The notes under the pieces were generated by a model. It was not told where the DNA came from, searched no databases, and saw nothing but the letters and a program-made list of their open reading frames with translations. The translations under genes were made by a program, and so were the position numbers. A DNA stretch of 52,707 bases from Aphanocapsa sp. GSE-SYN-MK-11-07L (lineage in GTDB: Bacteria; Cyanobacteriota; Cyanobacteriia; Thermosynechococcales; Thermosynechococcaceae), in the NCBI GenBank assembly GCA_019359715.1, contig JAHHGS010000089.1, positions 1 to 52,707 of the forward strand, in the 5' to 3' direction. Position 1 is the first letter of the stretch. Every line of letters begins with the position of its first letter. Shown here piece after piece: positions 45,926-52,707 of the stretch.

Positions 45926-48035
45926 CTTTTTCCTCCTTCACTTTGCGTTGTAGGAAGGCAACCCCTTCTGCCATCCGTTTTTCCCAGGGATCGGCTGCTG
46001 TAAGAGAGGGCAACCTGTCTTTTTCTTGTTTGAACCGCAGTGCCCGTTTAGCTAATTCTCGCGCTTCTTCGACGCTCAGGGTAATCCGTTTGGCGGCAAT
46101 CACTTCTGCCACCTGCCGCAGCCGTTCTTCGCTCATGGACTTAGCCAGGATGGCGTAGGCTTCGCCAAAGGGGTTGATGCGATCGATCAGATCCATATCG
46201 AGTTCTGTGACCGATAGGGCAAACTGCCGTACCCCGTCGATGAGGGCGGTGTTTTTCGCCGTCTCGCTATTACTGAGATTGGGACTGCTGGGATTCGTCA
46301 CACTGGGATTGGTCGCATCGGTATCGGTGGTATAGGTTCCACCTGCTTCGTTCACGGTTTGCTTGGCTTGTTGGACGAGGTTGAAGGCAGCGATCGCATG
46401 TTGACGCACCGCTTCTTGATCTTCTTCGTCTAAATTTGGGAATTTCTCTTTGACGATTTTGCCCATCCGCACCTGGGTCAGTTCTTCGGGTACCAGTTCC
46501 TCATCGAATAGACCCCGTTCGATCGTGGGTTTGTCTTGGACAAAGGCCGTCACCAGTTCGGTCAAGTCTTCGCGGCAGATGCGTTCGGCTTCCGGGGTTT
46601 TGGGTTCGGCTAAGCCTTTAATTTCTAGCTGAATTTGACCCGTTTCGGGATTAACGCCCACGTTACACTTGCTCGGATCGTAGCCGCCTTCGCCATAGTC
46701 AAAGCCCGGTGTCGGCTGATTGTCGGGGCGCTTGGGTTTGAACTCGAAGCGCGGCGCGAGGACCTGTTCCATCAGCAGGCTGGCGGCGATCGCTTTCAGG
46801 GTGTCATTTACAGCTTCGGTGACGGCGGCTTCGCTGGCATCGGGTTCGGCAATCAGGTTGGTGAAGCAGGCGCGGGTCTTGCCCGGTGCATCGCGGGTGG
46901 CGCGACCGATGATCTGGATGATCTCCGTCAGGCTGGAACGGTAGCCGATCGTCAGGGCATGTTCGCACCAGATCCAGTCGAAACCTTCTTTCGCCATGCC
47001 GAGGGCGATGATGATATCAACATGATCACGATCGTTCTTGTGGGTGGAGTCTTTGAGGGCGTTGGCGACCTTATCCCGCTTGGCGGGATCATCGTCTACC
47101 AGATCAGCGATTTTGAGCATCTTGCCGTCGGCGGTTTTCACCAGTTGAAACCCCGTCTGAGGATCGGTGCCCTGCCATTCGCCCAGTTCTTCGATGATGT
47201 GTTCGACTTCGCGGATTTTGTCTTTGGTGCTTTCGCGGGAATTGACGTTGGGAATGTGCAGAATGGTTTTCTCGTTGGGGTTGAGCACCTGCATGATTTC
47301 GTCGGTGTAGTTGCCAGCGTAGAAGTAGTAGCCGATGTCGAGTTGCTTCAGGTATTGGTAGCCGTTGAGTTGTTCGTAGTAGGTGTAGGTGACGGTATCG
47401 AAGCGAGATTCGTCTTCGGGGTGCAGGACGGCAACGGCATCCCCGCGAAAGTAGGAGCCGGTCATGGCGACAATGTGAGTTTTGTCGCGGGTCATCAGTT
47501 GGCGGACGTGATCGCCCAGCTTGTTGTCGGGGTTGGCGGAAACATGGTGAAATTCGTCTACGGCAATCAGGCGATCGTCCAAGACTTCGATGCCAAATTT
47601 ATCGACGGCAAAGCGAAAGGTGGCATGGGTACAGACCAACACTTTATCGTCGCTATCTAAAAACTTCTTGACTGCATCTACTTTGCCACCATTGTCGCCG
47701 CCGGGTGAGTCGCAGAGATTCCATTTGGGTTCGACTTGCCAGTCAGTCCAGAAGCCATACTGACTCAGGGGTTCGTTGTGGAAGCTGGAGCCGATCGCCT
47801 TCTCGGGAACGACGATGATCGCCTGCTTGAGTTTCTGATTCTCTAGCTTGTCGAGGGCGATGAACATGAGTGCCCGACTTTTGCCGGAGGCGGGGGGCGA
47901 TTTGATTAGGAGGTATTGTTCGCCGCGTTTTTGGTAGGCGAGTTCTTGCATGGGGCGCATACCGAGGGCGTTAGGGCGGGTGGAGGTGCCTGCTTGGGCG
48001 TAGGTGACGGAAACAGATGGGATGGGGGTAACCAT
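45918..48035 (-). CDS. DEAD/DEAH-family superfamily 2 helicase
   Basis: A 705-residue protein. Walker A is SPPASGKSRALM (about 47-56), the box II variant is VDEFHH (about 167-172), motif III is AMTGSY, and motif VI is QIIGRATRDAPGK (about 380-392). A long C-terminal extension (about 420-705) is partly coiled, with a threonine- and asparagine-rich stretch near 580. It is translationally linked to the GIY-YIG nuclease gene downstream. It probably drives DNA translocation for a restriction-like complex with the upstream methyltransferase. Confidence 0.9.
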   Translation of the reverse strand: MVTPIPSVSVTYAQAGTSTRPNALGMRPMQELAYQKRGEQYLLIKSPPASGKSRALMFIALDKLENQKLKQAIIVVPEKAIGSSFHNEPLSQYGFWTDWQVEPKWNLCDSPGGDNGGKVDAVKKFLDSDDKVLVCTHATFRFAVDKFGIEVLDDRLIAVDEFHHVSANPDNKLGDHVRQLMTRDKTHIVAMTGSYFRGDAVAVLHPEDESRFDTVTYTYYEQLNGYQYLKQLDIGYYFYAGNYTDEIMQVLNPNEKTILHIPNVNSRESTKDKIREVEHIIEELGEWQGTDPQTGFQLVKTADGKMLKIADLVDDDPAKRDKVANALKDSTHKNDRDHVDIIIALGMAKEGFDWIWCEHALTIGYRSSLTEIIQIIGRATRDAPGKTRACFTNLIAEPDASEAAVTEAVNDTLKAIAASLLMEQVLAPRFEFKPKRPDNQPTPGFDYGEGGYDPSKCNVGVNPETGQIQLEIKGLAEPKTPEAERICREDLTELVTAFVQDKPTIERGLFDEELVPEELTQVRMGKIVKEKFPNLDEEDQEAVRQHAIAAFNLVQQAKQTVNEAGGTYTTDTDATNPSVTNPSSPNLSNSETAKNTALIDGVRQFALSVTELDMDLIDRINPFGEAYAILAKSMSEERLRQVAEVIAAKRITLSVEEARELAKRALRFKQEKDRLPSLTAADPWEKRMAEGVAFLQRKVKEEKDA

Positions 48036-48090
48036 GGAGGGGAAGCGATTGGGCTGAGTTACGGGAGTAATCTGGGAAATTGCCTGTCTA

Positions 48091-48672
48091 TTAAATCACA
48101 GGCGCTGAAAAGTCGATCCCGCGATAAATTTGCTCAATGGGGAAGCTCAAGTTAATTGATTGTAATTTTATGCTGTCGCCAGCACGATAGTTGAGGATTT
48201 CCCATCGTCCATCGTCGCCTTTGCGGTAAAGATCGATCGCGATTTCCTGGGAGCTGACTAGCACGTAATCTCGGAGTTCTGGGTTTTGGCGGTAGCGAAC
48301 GAACTTTTTGCCACGATCGTAGGCTTCGGTGCTGTCTGATAAGACTTCAACAATCAGGCAGGGATAGGTGATGTATTGAGCCGTGGTGGTATCACGGCGA
48401 TCGCAACTGACGCTGGCATCGGGATAGGTGTAGTCATCGGTGCCGAAAATGTTAACTCGGCAATCAGAGTTGAAGACGCGACAAGGGCGATCAACTAAGT
48501 GATTATCCAGCAAGGCCGCAAACTTGAGCGCAATCCGGCTGTGGTCTTGGCTGCCGCCACTCATTGCGTAGACTTCGCCATTTATGTATTCATGGCGACA
48601 CAATTGTTGTTCTTCCCAAGTGAAGTATTCGGCAGGTGTCAACTTGGGGGAATGACTGGGTATGGCAATCAT
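48091..48672 (-). CDS. Uma2-family (DUF820) endonuclease-like protein
   Basis: A 193-residue intact Uma2 protein. It has LTPAEYFTWEEQQL, RHEYINGEVYAMSGGSQDHS, DDYTYPDASVSC (PD position), CLIVEVLSDSTEAYDRGKKF (E.. position) and LRDYVLVSSQE. It lies between the helicase and the methyltransferase on the same strand, 55 nt from the helicase, so it may be part of the cluster or a passenger. Confidence 0.92.
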   Translation of the reverse strand: MIAIPSHSPKLTPAEYFTWEEQQLCRHEYINGEVYAMSGGSQDHSRIALKFAALLDNHLVDRPCRVFNSDCRVNIFGTDDYTYPDASVSCDRRDTTTAQYITYPCLIVEVLSDSTEAYDRGKKFVRYRQNPELRDYVLVSSQEIAIDLYRKGDDGRWEILNYRAGDSIKLQSINLSFPIEQIYRGIDFSAPVI

Positions 48673-48731
48673 GATTGAGCTTTTGAATGGCTAATCTAAT
48701 GTTAGCATCGGCGACTGAAAGAGCTTTGAGT

Positions 48732-48940
48732 TCATAATCCGCTGCCGCCAGTCTTCCGTTTGGCTGACTTTTGTGGTGATGGTTGCTGGCTAGTCATTTT
48801 GGTGTATGGCTCAAACAATTTTTCTAATCGTTCGGTGTCGTTTTTGCAGCGGCGATCGCTGTCGATGCGACCGAGGATTTCGGCGTTACATCGTGCGCTT
48901 CCCGCATCAATGAAAATTCACTGTCCATGCGATCGCTTAA
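48732..48940 (-). pseudogene. Remnant of a second MmeI-like methyltransferase C-terminus
   Basis: The frame reads SDRMDSEFSLMREAHD, then loses phase by one base. The other frame continues NAEILGRIDSDRRCKND and KLFEPYTKMTSQQ. This parallels the end of the intact gene (49362-49560: DRMDTEFPLVREAHD, DRIYIGRRCKND, KLFELYTKMTSQQ). It is thus a diverged direct duplicate of about 200 bp of 3' end, lying on the far side of the VapBC debris. Confidence 0.75.
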
Positions 48941-49085
48941 ATCTGGTTTAGGAGTTCGGCTGGGGAGTAAATGGGGAGGGGGCCGCTGATGAAGTCTTCG
49001 CGATCGCGGGTGACGATTGCGTCGAGTTGATTGAGGGTGGCACAAGCGAGTTGGATGCTATCTTCAAAGTCTTTCAGTTTGGTAT
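48937..49085 (-). pseudogene. PIN toxin, C-terminal fragment
   Basis: The frame KDFEDSIQLACATLNQLDAI followed by VTRDREDF is the second half of a VapC-like PIN domain, with two of its acidic residues. The first 80-90 residues are missing. The fragment joins directly onto the 3' end of the antitoxin gene and overlaps it, so an internal deletion fused the two. Confidence 0.75.
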
Positions 49086-49312
49086 TTCTGGGTGAGATAG
49101 TCGGTATATTCAGCTTGGAGGTCAGCATCGATTGGGGCGGATCTAGAACGTTTAGCGATGCCCCGTAGTCCGGTGAGGGTGCCGGGGGGAATTGATTGAG
49201 GGCGATCGGATTGTTGTTTTTGGTGGAGCAGTTCAGCGAAGTTGAGGACTGCGTTGATTTGGTCTTCTGGCAGGGTTCGGATGAGTTGGTGGAGTTTTTC
49301 GACGGCTGTCAT
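49064..49312 (-). CDS. Antitoxin-like protein (DUF2281/VapB type)
   Basis: An 82-residue protein. MTAVEKLHQLIRTLPEDQIN and VLNFAELLHQKQQ match the helical N-terminus of cyanobacterial VapB/DUF2281 antitoxins. The end LQAEYTDYLTQKYQ is followed by a few residues read from toxin sequence. It may still be expressed, but its toxin partner is truncated. Confidence 0.7.
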   Translation of the reverse strand: MTAVEKLHQLIRTLPEDQINAVLNFAELLHQKQQSDRPQSIPPGTLTGLRGIAKRSRSAPIDADLQAEYTDYLTQKYQTERL

Positions 49313-49361
49313 GGGGTTTTCGGGGATAAATGAGTTTGTGCTTTTATTATGGCTGAAGGGA

Positions 49362-51503
49362 CTATTGCTTAGTTTTACGTTTGGTGGTCTGCTTCGCTGG
49401 TGCCTGCTGGCTGGTCATTTTAGTGTATAGCTCGAAGAGTTTTTCGAGGCGTTCGGTGTCGTTTTTGCAGCGGCGACCGATGTAGATGCGATCGAGGATT
49501 TCGTCGTTGCGATCGTGGGCTTCCCGCACTAAGGGAAACTCGGTATCCATGCGATCGGGGTCGTACATGTCGGCGATCGTGGCGGGGAAGTGGCTCTCAC
49601 GTGCGAGCAGGATGTCTTCGGCGCACCGCGTTAGGTCGGTTTTGTTTTGGTCGGTCAGGGTGGGGACAGGGAAGGTGTTCCAGCCGAGGGTGTTGGTATA
49701 AGAGAAGTCTGTCCGCATTGTGGTGCAAACAGTCTTAATCCACACCCAATGCAATCTTGAAACTATGATGGAGAGATAGAAAATTTCAGCATCATATAAT
49801 GCAAAATTTTGACTCGTAATAACTGATGGCGCTTTAAGTAAGCCTATTGGAAGATAATCTCTGTTTTCAGAAGTTATTCTTGGAAGAACAATGGTGTATT
49901 GCTTTGATTCATTCATCTCTCGCATTTGATGAGAACGCTTTGCCATGTCATTGGCACTTTTATCGCGACTTGATAGCCGCATTTGACGAACTCCCTCAAT
50001 GCGTTTCCGTATTAATTCTATGGACATTGCCTCTTCTAAGTGCTGGTCTTCAATCCACAAACAGTAGCGTTGCAGACCTTTTATAAATTCAGCGGAACCG
50101 TATATAGCTCGGATAAATTTCCCGTTTTGATTTTTGGACAAGCCCAGTTCTTCCAAATCAGCCGAGGAAAGTAGCAGATTTCCTCCATCGTAAGGCATAT
50201 TACCGCGAATCATTTGAGGCAAGCCACAATCAGACTTCGATGCTTTTTCAACAATAATGTTTGTGCTTGCAATTAAATAAGCATTTATGTTGTCTGTCTT
50301 TTTCTCGATAGTCTTACTATCTTCACCAATTGAAAGGAGTAGTTTTGGTGTTCTCGCATGATTTGAGATGCCGACAATCACAACAGTTACGCCAGCATTA
50401 TGACTGGCAAGATTCGCCCATTTAAATGATGTATGAGCAAAGACAATCTCGTGCCCAGTTTCAAAAATCAGCAACCAGAGAATCGGCACTTGTTGCCCTT
50501 GACAAATAGAATTGGTAGACACAAAAGCGGCAGCAGAACTTGTCTGCGTTCCGTAATCCGCCGCCTTGATAAACCAACCAGCCACATAATCGAGGGATTT
50601 CCAACTCTTGGTGCGTCCTTCAAAAATATTTTGCAGATCCTCTTTCTGTTCAGTGCTCTGCCACTTAGAGCCAAGATACGGCGGATTCCCACAGATATAA
50701 GTTTCTCCCCCCTCATTCTCAAAATCAATCTCTGCGGACTCCCGCGTCTCCCCCCACAAATCCAAATCCTCCCGCTGCACCTTCACCCCCGTCCCCGTCG
50801 CCGGACAAAGACTCAACCAATCCAACCGCAACGCATTCCCGCAGGTAATCCAATTGTCATCCTTCAGCGGCAAAAACAGCATTCTCGCTTCCAGTTGCCC
50901 CAGATAAAGCACATTGCATTGATATTCCGCAATCACCAACGCCAACCGCGCAATCTCCGCCGAAAAATGCCGCAACTCAATCCCCCGAAAATTAGTCAGC
51001 GGAATCTCAGAACGGCGATCGCCCTCCCCCCGCAACGCATTAATCTGCGCCTCAATCTTCCGCATCTCCTTATAAGCAATCACCAAAAAATTCCCCGATC
51101 CACAAGCCGGATCAAACACCCGAATCCGCGCCATCCGCTGCCGCAAATTCAGCAGCTTCCGCCCATTCTCTCCCGCTGTATCTAGCTGCGATCGTAAATC
51201 ATCCAAAAACAGCGGATTCAACACCTTAAGAATATTCGGCACACTCGTATAGTGCATCCCCAGAGCACCGCGCTCCTCATCATCCGCCACCGCCTGAATC
51301 ATCGAGCCAAAAATATCGGGATTGATCTTTTTCCAATCTAGATTGCCAACATGGAGCAAATACGATCGCGCAACCTTACTAAAACGCGGCACCGCCACAC
51401 TGCCATCATCACTAGCCGAAAACAATCCACCATTCACATAGGGAAAAACCTCCGCCCAACTGCGAATCTTCGCCGCTGCCCGCGACTTAAGATCCGTACT
51501 CAT
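49362..51503 (-). CDS. MmeI-like class I SAM-dependent DNA methyltransferase, methylase and target-recognition part
   Basis: A 713-residue frame that begins at an ATG 3 nt after the TGA ending the upstream frame. It contains the family landmarks WAEVFPYVNGGLFSAS, the helical linker, motif I FDPACGSGNFLV, motif IV CGNPPYLGSK, then the target-recognition domain and a C-terminal basic tail. In relatives this is the continuation of one polypeptide of about 930 residues. Here the N-terminal 218 residues are separated by one stop. No PD-ExK nuclease motif was seen, so it may act only as a methyltransferase. The helicase and nuclease genes downstream on the same strand probably belong with it. Confidence 0.88.
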   Translation of the reverse strand: MSTDLKSRAAAKIRSWAEVFPYVNGGLFSASDDGSVAVPRFSKVARSYLLHVGNLDWKKINPDIFGSMIQAVADDEERGALGMHYTSVPNILKVLNPLFLDDLRSQLDTAGENGRKLLNLRQRMARIRVFDPACGSGNFLVIAYKEMRKIEAQINALRGEGDRRSEIPLTNFRGIELRHFSAEIARLALVIAEYQCNVLYLGQLEARMLFLPLKDDNWITCGNALRLDWLSLCPATGTGVKVQREDLDLWGETRESAEIDFENEGGETYICGNPPYLGSKWQSTEQKEDLQNIFEGRTKSWKSLDYVAGWFIKAADYGTQTSSAAAFVSTNSICQGQQVPILWLLIFETGHEIVFAHTSFKWANLASHNAGVTVVIVGISNHARTPKLLLSIGEDSKTIEKKTDNINAYLIASTNIIVEKASKSDCGLPQMIRGNMPYDGGNLLLSSADLEELGLSKNQNGKFIRAIYGSAEFIKGLQRYCLWIEDQHLEEAMSIELIRKRIEGVRQMRLSSRDKSANDMAKRSHQMREMNESKQYTIVLPRITSENRDYLPIGLLKAPSVITSQNFALYDAEIFYLSIIVSRLHWVWIKTVCTTMRTDFSYTNTLGWNTFPVPTLTDQNKTDLTRCAEDILLARESHFPATIADMYDPDRMDTEFPLVREAHDRNDEILDRIYIGRRCKNDTERLEKLFELYTKMTSQQAPAKQTTKRKTKQ

Positions 51504-51506
51504 CGA

Positions 51507-52163
51507 TCAAAACAACTCCGACAGCACCTCATGGGTATTCAAGGCATCGCTCATCTGCTGAACCGTCGCAGTAAACAACCCATCACTATGGAAAATATTC
51601 GTATCCTCCGCAAAAAAGCAGAAGATTAACCGCGCCATAAAATGATTCATCTCTTCGCGGCGATCGTCCCCGTCCCAATCCGGATTCTCCTTCAGCAATT
51701 CGACATACAACCGATTCAGCCGCCCCGTCGCCTTAATATCAAAGGCATTTTCCCGAATTTGCTTAACCGTCGTAATCCCCGCCAACGCCAAGAAAAACCC
51801 AAAATAATCGTGAAACTTGGGATAATCGCAAGCGATCGTCTCCCCATCCACCAGGTTCTCCGCCTCAAAGCTCTTGCCATCCGTCGCCAAAATAAACTTC
51901 GCCTTGTATCGCCTCGTCGCTCCACTCTCCCGCAAAGCCGTTAGCGTCGCCGTCACTTCCCCTTCCGGGCAAACCTGCAAGTGAATATGATTGCGCTGAA
52001 GCACACCGCCCAAATCTGATTGATTGGAGCTACCACTTCTCAGCTTCTTGAGCGTCGTTTGCTTATTTCCAAATGCCTCCAAAAAAGCAAACGGAAACTC
52101 CTCCGAGTCAAAGGGTGCGCCCGCAAGCTGGGAAACGGCCTCTTCAATTTCAACTGCATTCAT
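51507..52163 (-). CDS. MmeI-like methyltransferase, N-terminal part, ended by an in-frame TGA
   Basis: A 218-residue frame starting MNAVEIEEAVSQLAG at the ATG at 52163 and ending THEVLSELF then TGA. It matches the N-terminus of class I SAM-dependent MmeI-type proteins (SDLGGVLQRNHIHLQV, NAFDIKATGRLNRLYVELLK, HFMARLIFCFFAEDTNIF). The stop is TGA-TCG-ATG; reading TGA as CGA (Arg) would restore SELFRSMSTD, as in relatives. It is either a broken gene, a split gene with restart 4 nt on, or a read-through case. The usual MmeI IEMK nuclease motif is not visible. Confidence 0.85.
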   Translation of the reverse strand: MNAVEIEEAVSQLAGAPFDSEEFPFAFLEAFGNKQTTLKKLRSGSSNQSDLGGVLQRNHIHLQVCPEGEVTATLTALRESGATRRYKAKFILATDGKSFEAENLVDGETIACDYPKFHDYFGFFLALAGITTVKQIRENAFDIKATGRLNRLYVELLKENPDWDGDDRREEMNHFMARLIFCFFAEDTNIFHSDGLFTATVQQMSDALNTHEVLSELF

Positions 52164-52181
52164 AATCCAACCATCGATCAA

Positions 52182-52503
52182 AGGGCAGTCGCTCAGAGGC
52201 GCAGCGATCGCAAAGCGTCGTCTCTGACGAATCGCCTACCAAAACAACTTTGAAATCTTACCCTAATTTTCAATGCTGGAGGTTGCGTTGGTCTCCAACC
52301 AAACTTGGCTCATCACGCAGTGTCTTCCCGAAGAATCGCAACACAGGAATCTTATAGCTTGAATGAAGCTCTCAAAATGCGGCTCCAACCCAAGACTAAA
52401 GCGAGATAACGTTCCCCTTCAGCGGCAGCAAATAACCTTTACAACACCGCCCAGATCTCTGTTCCGTCCGCTGCAAGGGAATTGTTAGCCTGCTGGCAGC
52501 AAC
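52182..52503. other. Intergenic region, no gene seen
   Basis: No frame looks coding. Two HIP1-like GATCG sites occur near 52174 and 52207. The promoter of the methyltransferase cluster should lie in the first part, but no motif was clear. Confidence 0.4.
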
Positions 52504-52647
52504 CTAGCTTTGGTTGTACGCCTCAAGAAACTCCTCTCTAGAAACACCAACTTGAGTACAAACTGCCCGTAATGTGCCACTTTTAATCTCTTGGGGTAAA
52601 TTCCCCGTCCGCTCTGCGGCGTAAAATGCAGAAATGAGTGAGTACAT
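52504..52647 (-). CDS. Possible HicA-like toxin C-terminal fragment
   Basis: A 47-codon frame whose second half, LPQEIKSGTLRAVCTQVGVS then REEFLEAYNQ, resembles the end of HicA/YcfA RNA-binding toxins (GTLR.I..QAGIS.EEF). Upstream the frame meets a stop, and other frames show no HicA start, so this is a remnant or an artefact near the window edge. No HicB was found. Confidence 0.4.
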   Translation of the reverse strand: MYSLISAFYAAERTGNLPQEIKSGTLRAVCTQVGVSREEFLEAYNQS

Positions 52648-52707
52648 CCACAAGAGTCACAACGTTACTGTTTTGCTATACCACTTGGTCTTTCCAGCGA
52701 AGTATCG

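Noticed and set aside
46635-47660. 341-residue plus-strand open frame
   Set aside because: It lies wholly antisense to the helicase gene, has glycine/valine-rich shadow composition, and shows no domain.
50433-51185. 250-residue plus-strand open frame
   Set aside because: It is antisense to the MmeI-like methyltransferase, whose motifs are clear on the other strand; the composition is proline- and arginine-rich noise.

Overview
The window looks like chromosomal DNA of a filamentous or Leptolyngbya-like cyanobacterium. GCGATCGC (HIP1) octamers are scattered through the core genes. Several families are typical of cyanobacteria: a FHA plus Ser/Thr kinase, the DUF2854 protein, XisH/XisI, BioY, a DICT-domain protein, an AMIN-domain siderophore receptor and many Uma2 (DUF820) genes. 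No tRNA, rRNA or CRISPR array was seen. The lineage is inferred from gene families, not from a marker gene.

Layout. 1-7.5 kb: an IS5-type transposase tail, then core genes (FHA-kinase, pdhB, secD-secF, a small membrane protein, an M50 protease, an MBL-fold protein). 7.5-10.2 kb: decayed accessory genes, namely a type ISP restriction-modification remnant with a toxin-antitoxin pair inserted in it, and a broken Uma2 gene. 10.2-11.6 kb: a DICT/HD-like regulator. 11.8-24.4 kb: a defence island. It holds a SNF2-type helicase, an AIPR-family nuclease, a PIN/RHH toxin-antitoxin pair, a beta-class adenine methyltransferase, a small ORF, a DUF433/DUF5615 pair and a Res-like helicase-nuclease, all on the plus strand. 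It is bracketed by a 612-bp truncated copy and a complete copy of one membrane glycosyltransferase gene. 24.6-27 kb: a DUF2079 membrane protein and xisH-xisI. 27.6-32.1 kb: a TonB-dependent siderophore receptor, a Uma2 gene and an AraC/PchR-like regulator. 32.4-42 kb: housekeeping (typA, purH, an amino-acid/urea-type binding lipoprotein, yajQ, DUF2854, bioY, a phosphodiester glycosidase, nadA). 42.2-52.7 kb: a second accessory region with a RelE-like pair, Uma2 genes, a broken P-loop NTPase, and a minus-strand cluster of MmeI-like methyltransferase (split by one TGA), VapBC debris, Uma2, DEAD-family helicase and GIY-YIG nuclease.

The strongest candidate for an undescribed system is the 12.5-23.2 kb operon. 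It combines a type III-like Mod/Res pair with a SNF2 helicase and an AIPR nuclease, and two toxin-antitoxin pairs sit between its genes. A second candidate is the methyltransferase, helicase and GIY-YIG nuclease set at 44.7-52.2 kb. Its methyltransferase shows no obvious nuclease motif, so cleavage may be supplied by the GIY-YIG protein. The region also records gene decay by small mechanisms: short palindromic repeats inserted in genes, single in-frame TGA codons (one fits C-to-T change at a CGATCG site), partial gene duplication around accessory modules, and a toxin-antitoxin pair inserted almost exactly from start codon to stop codon.
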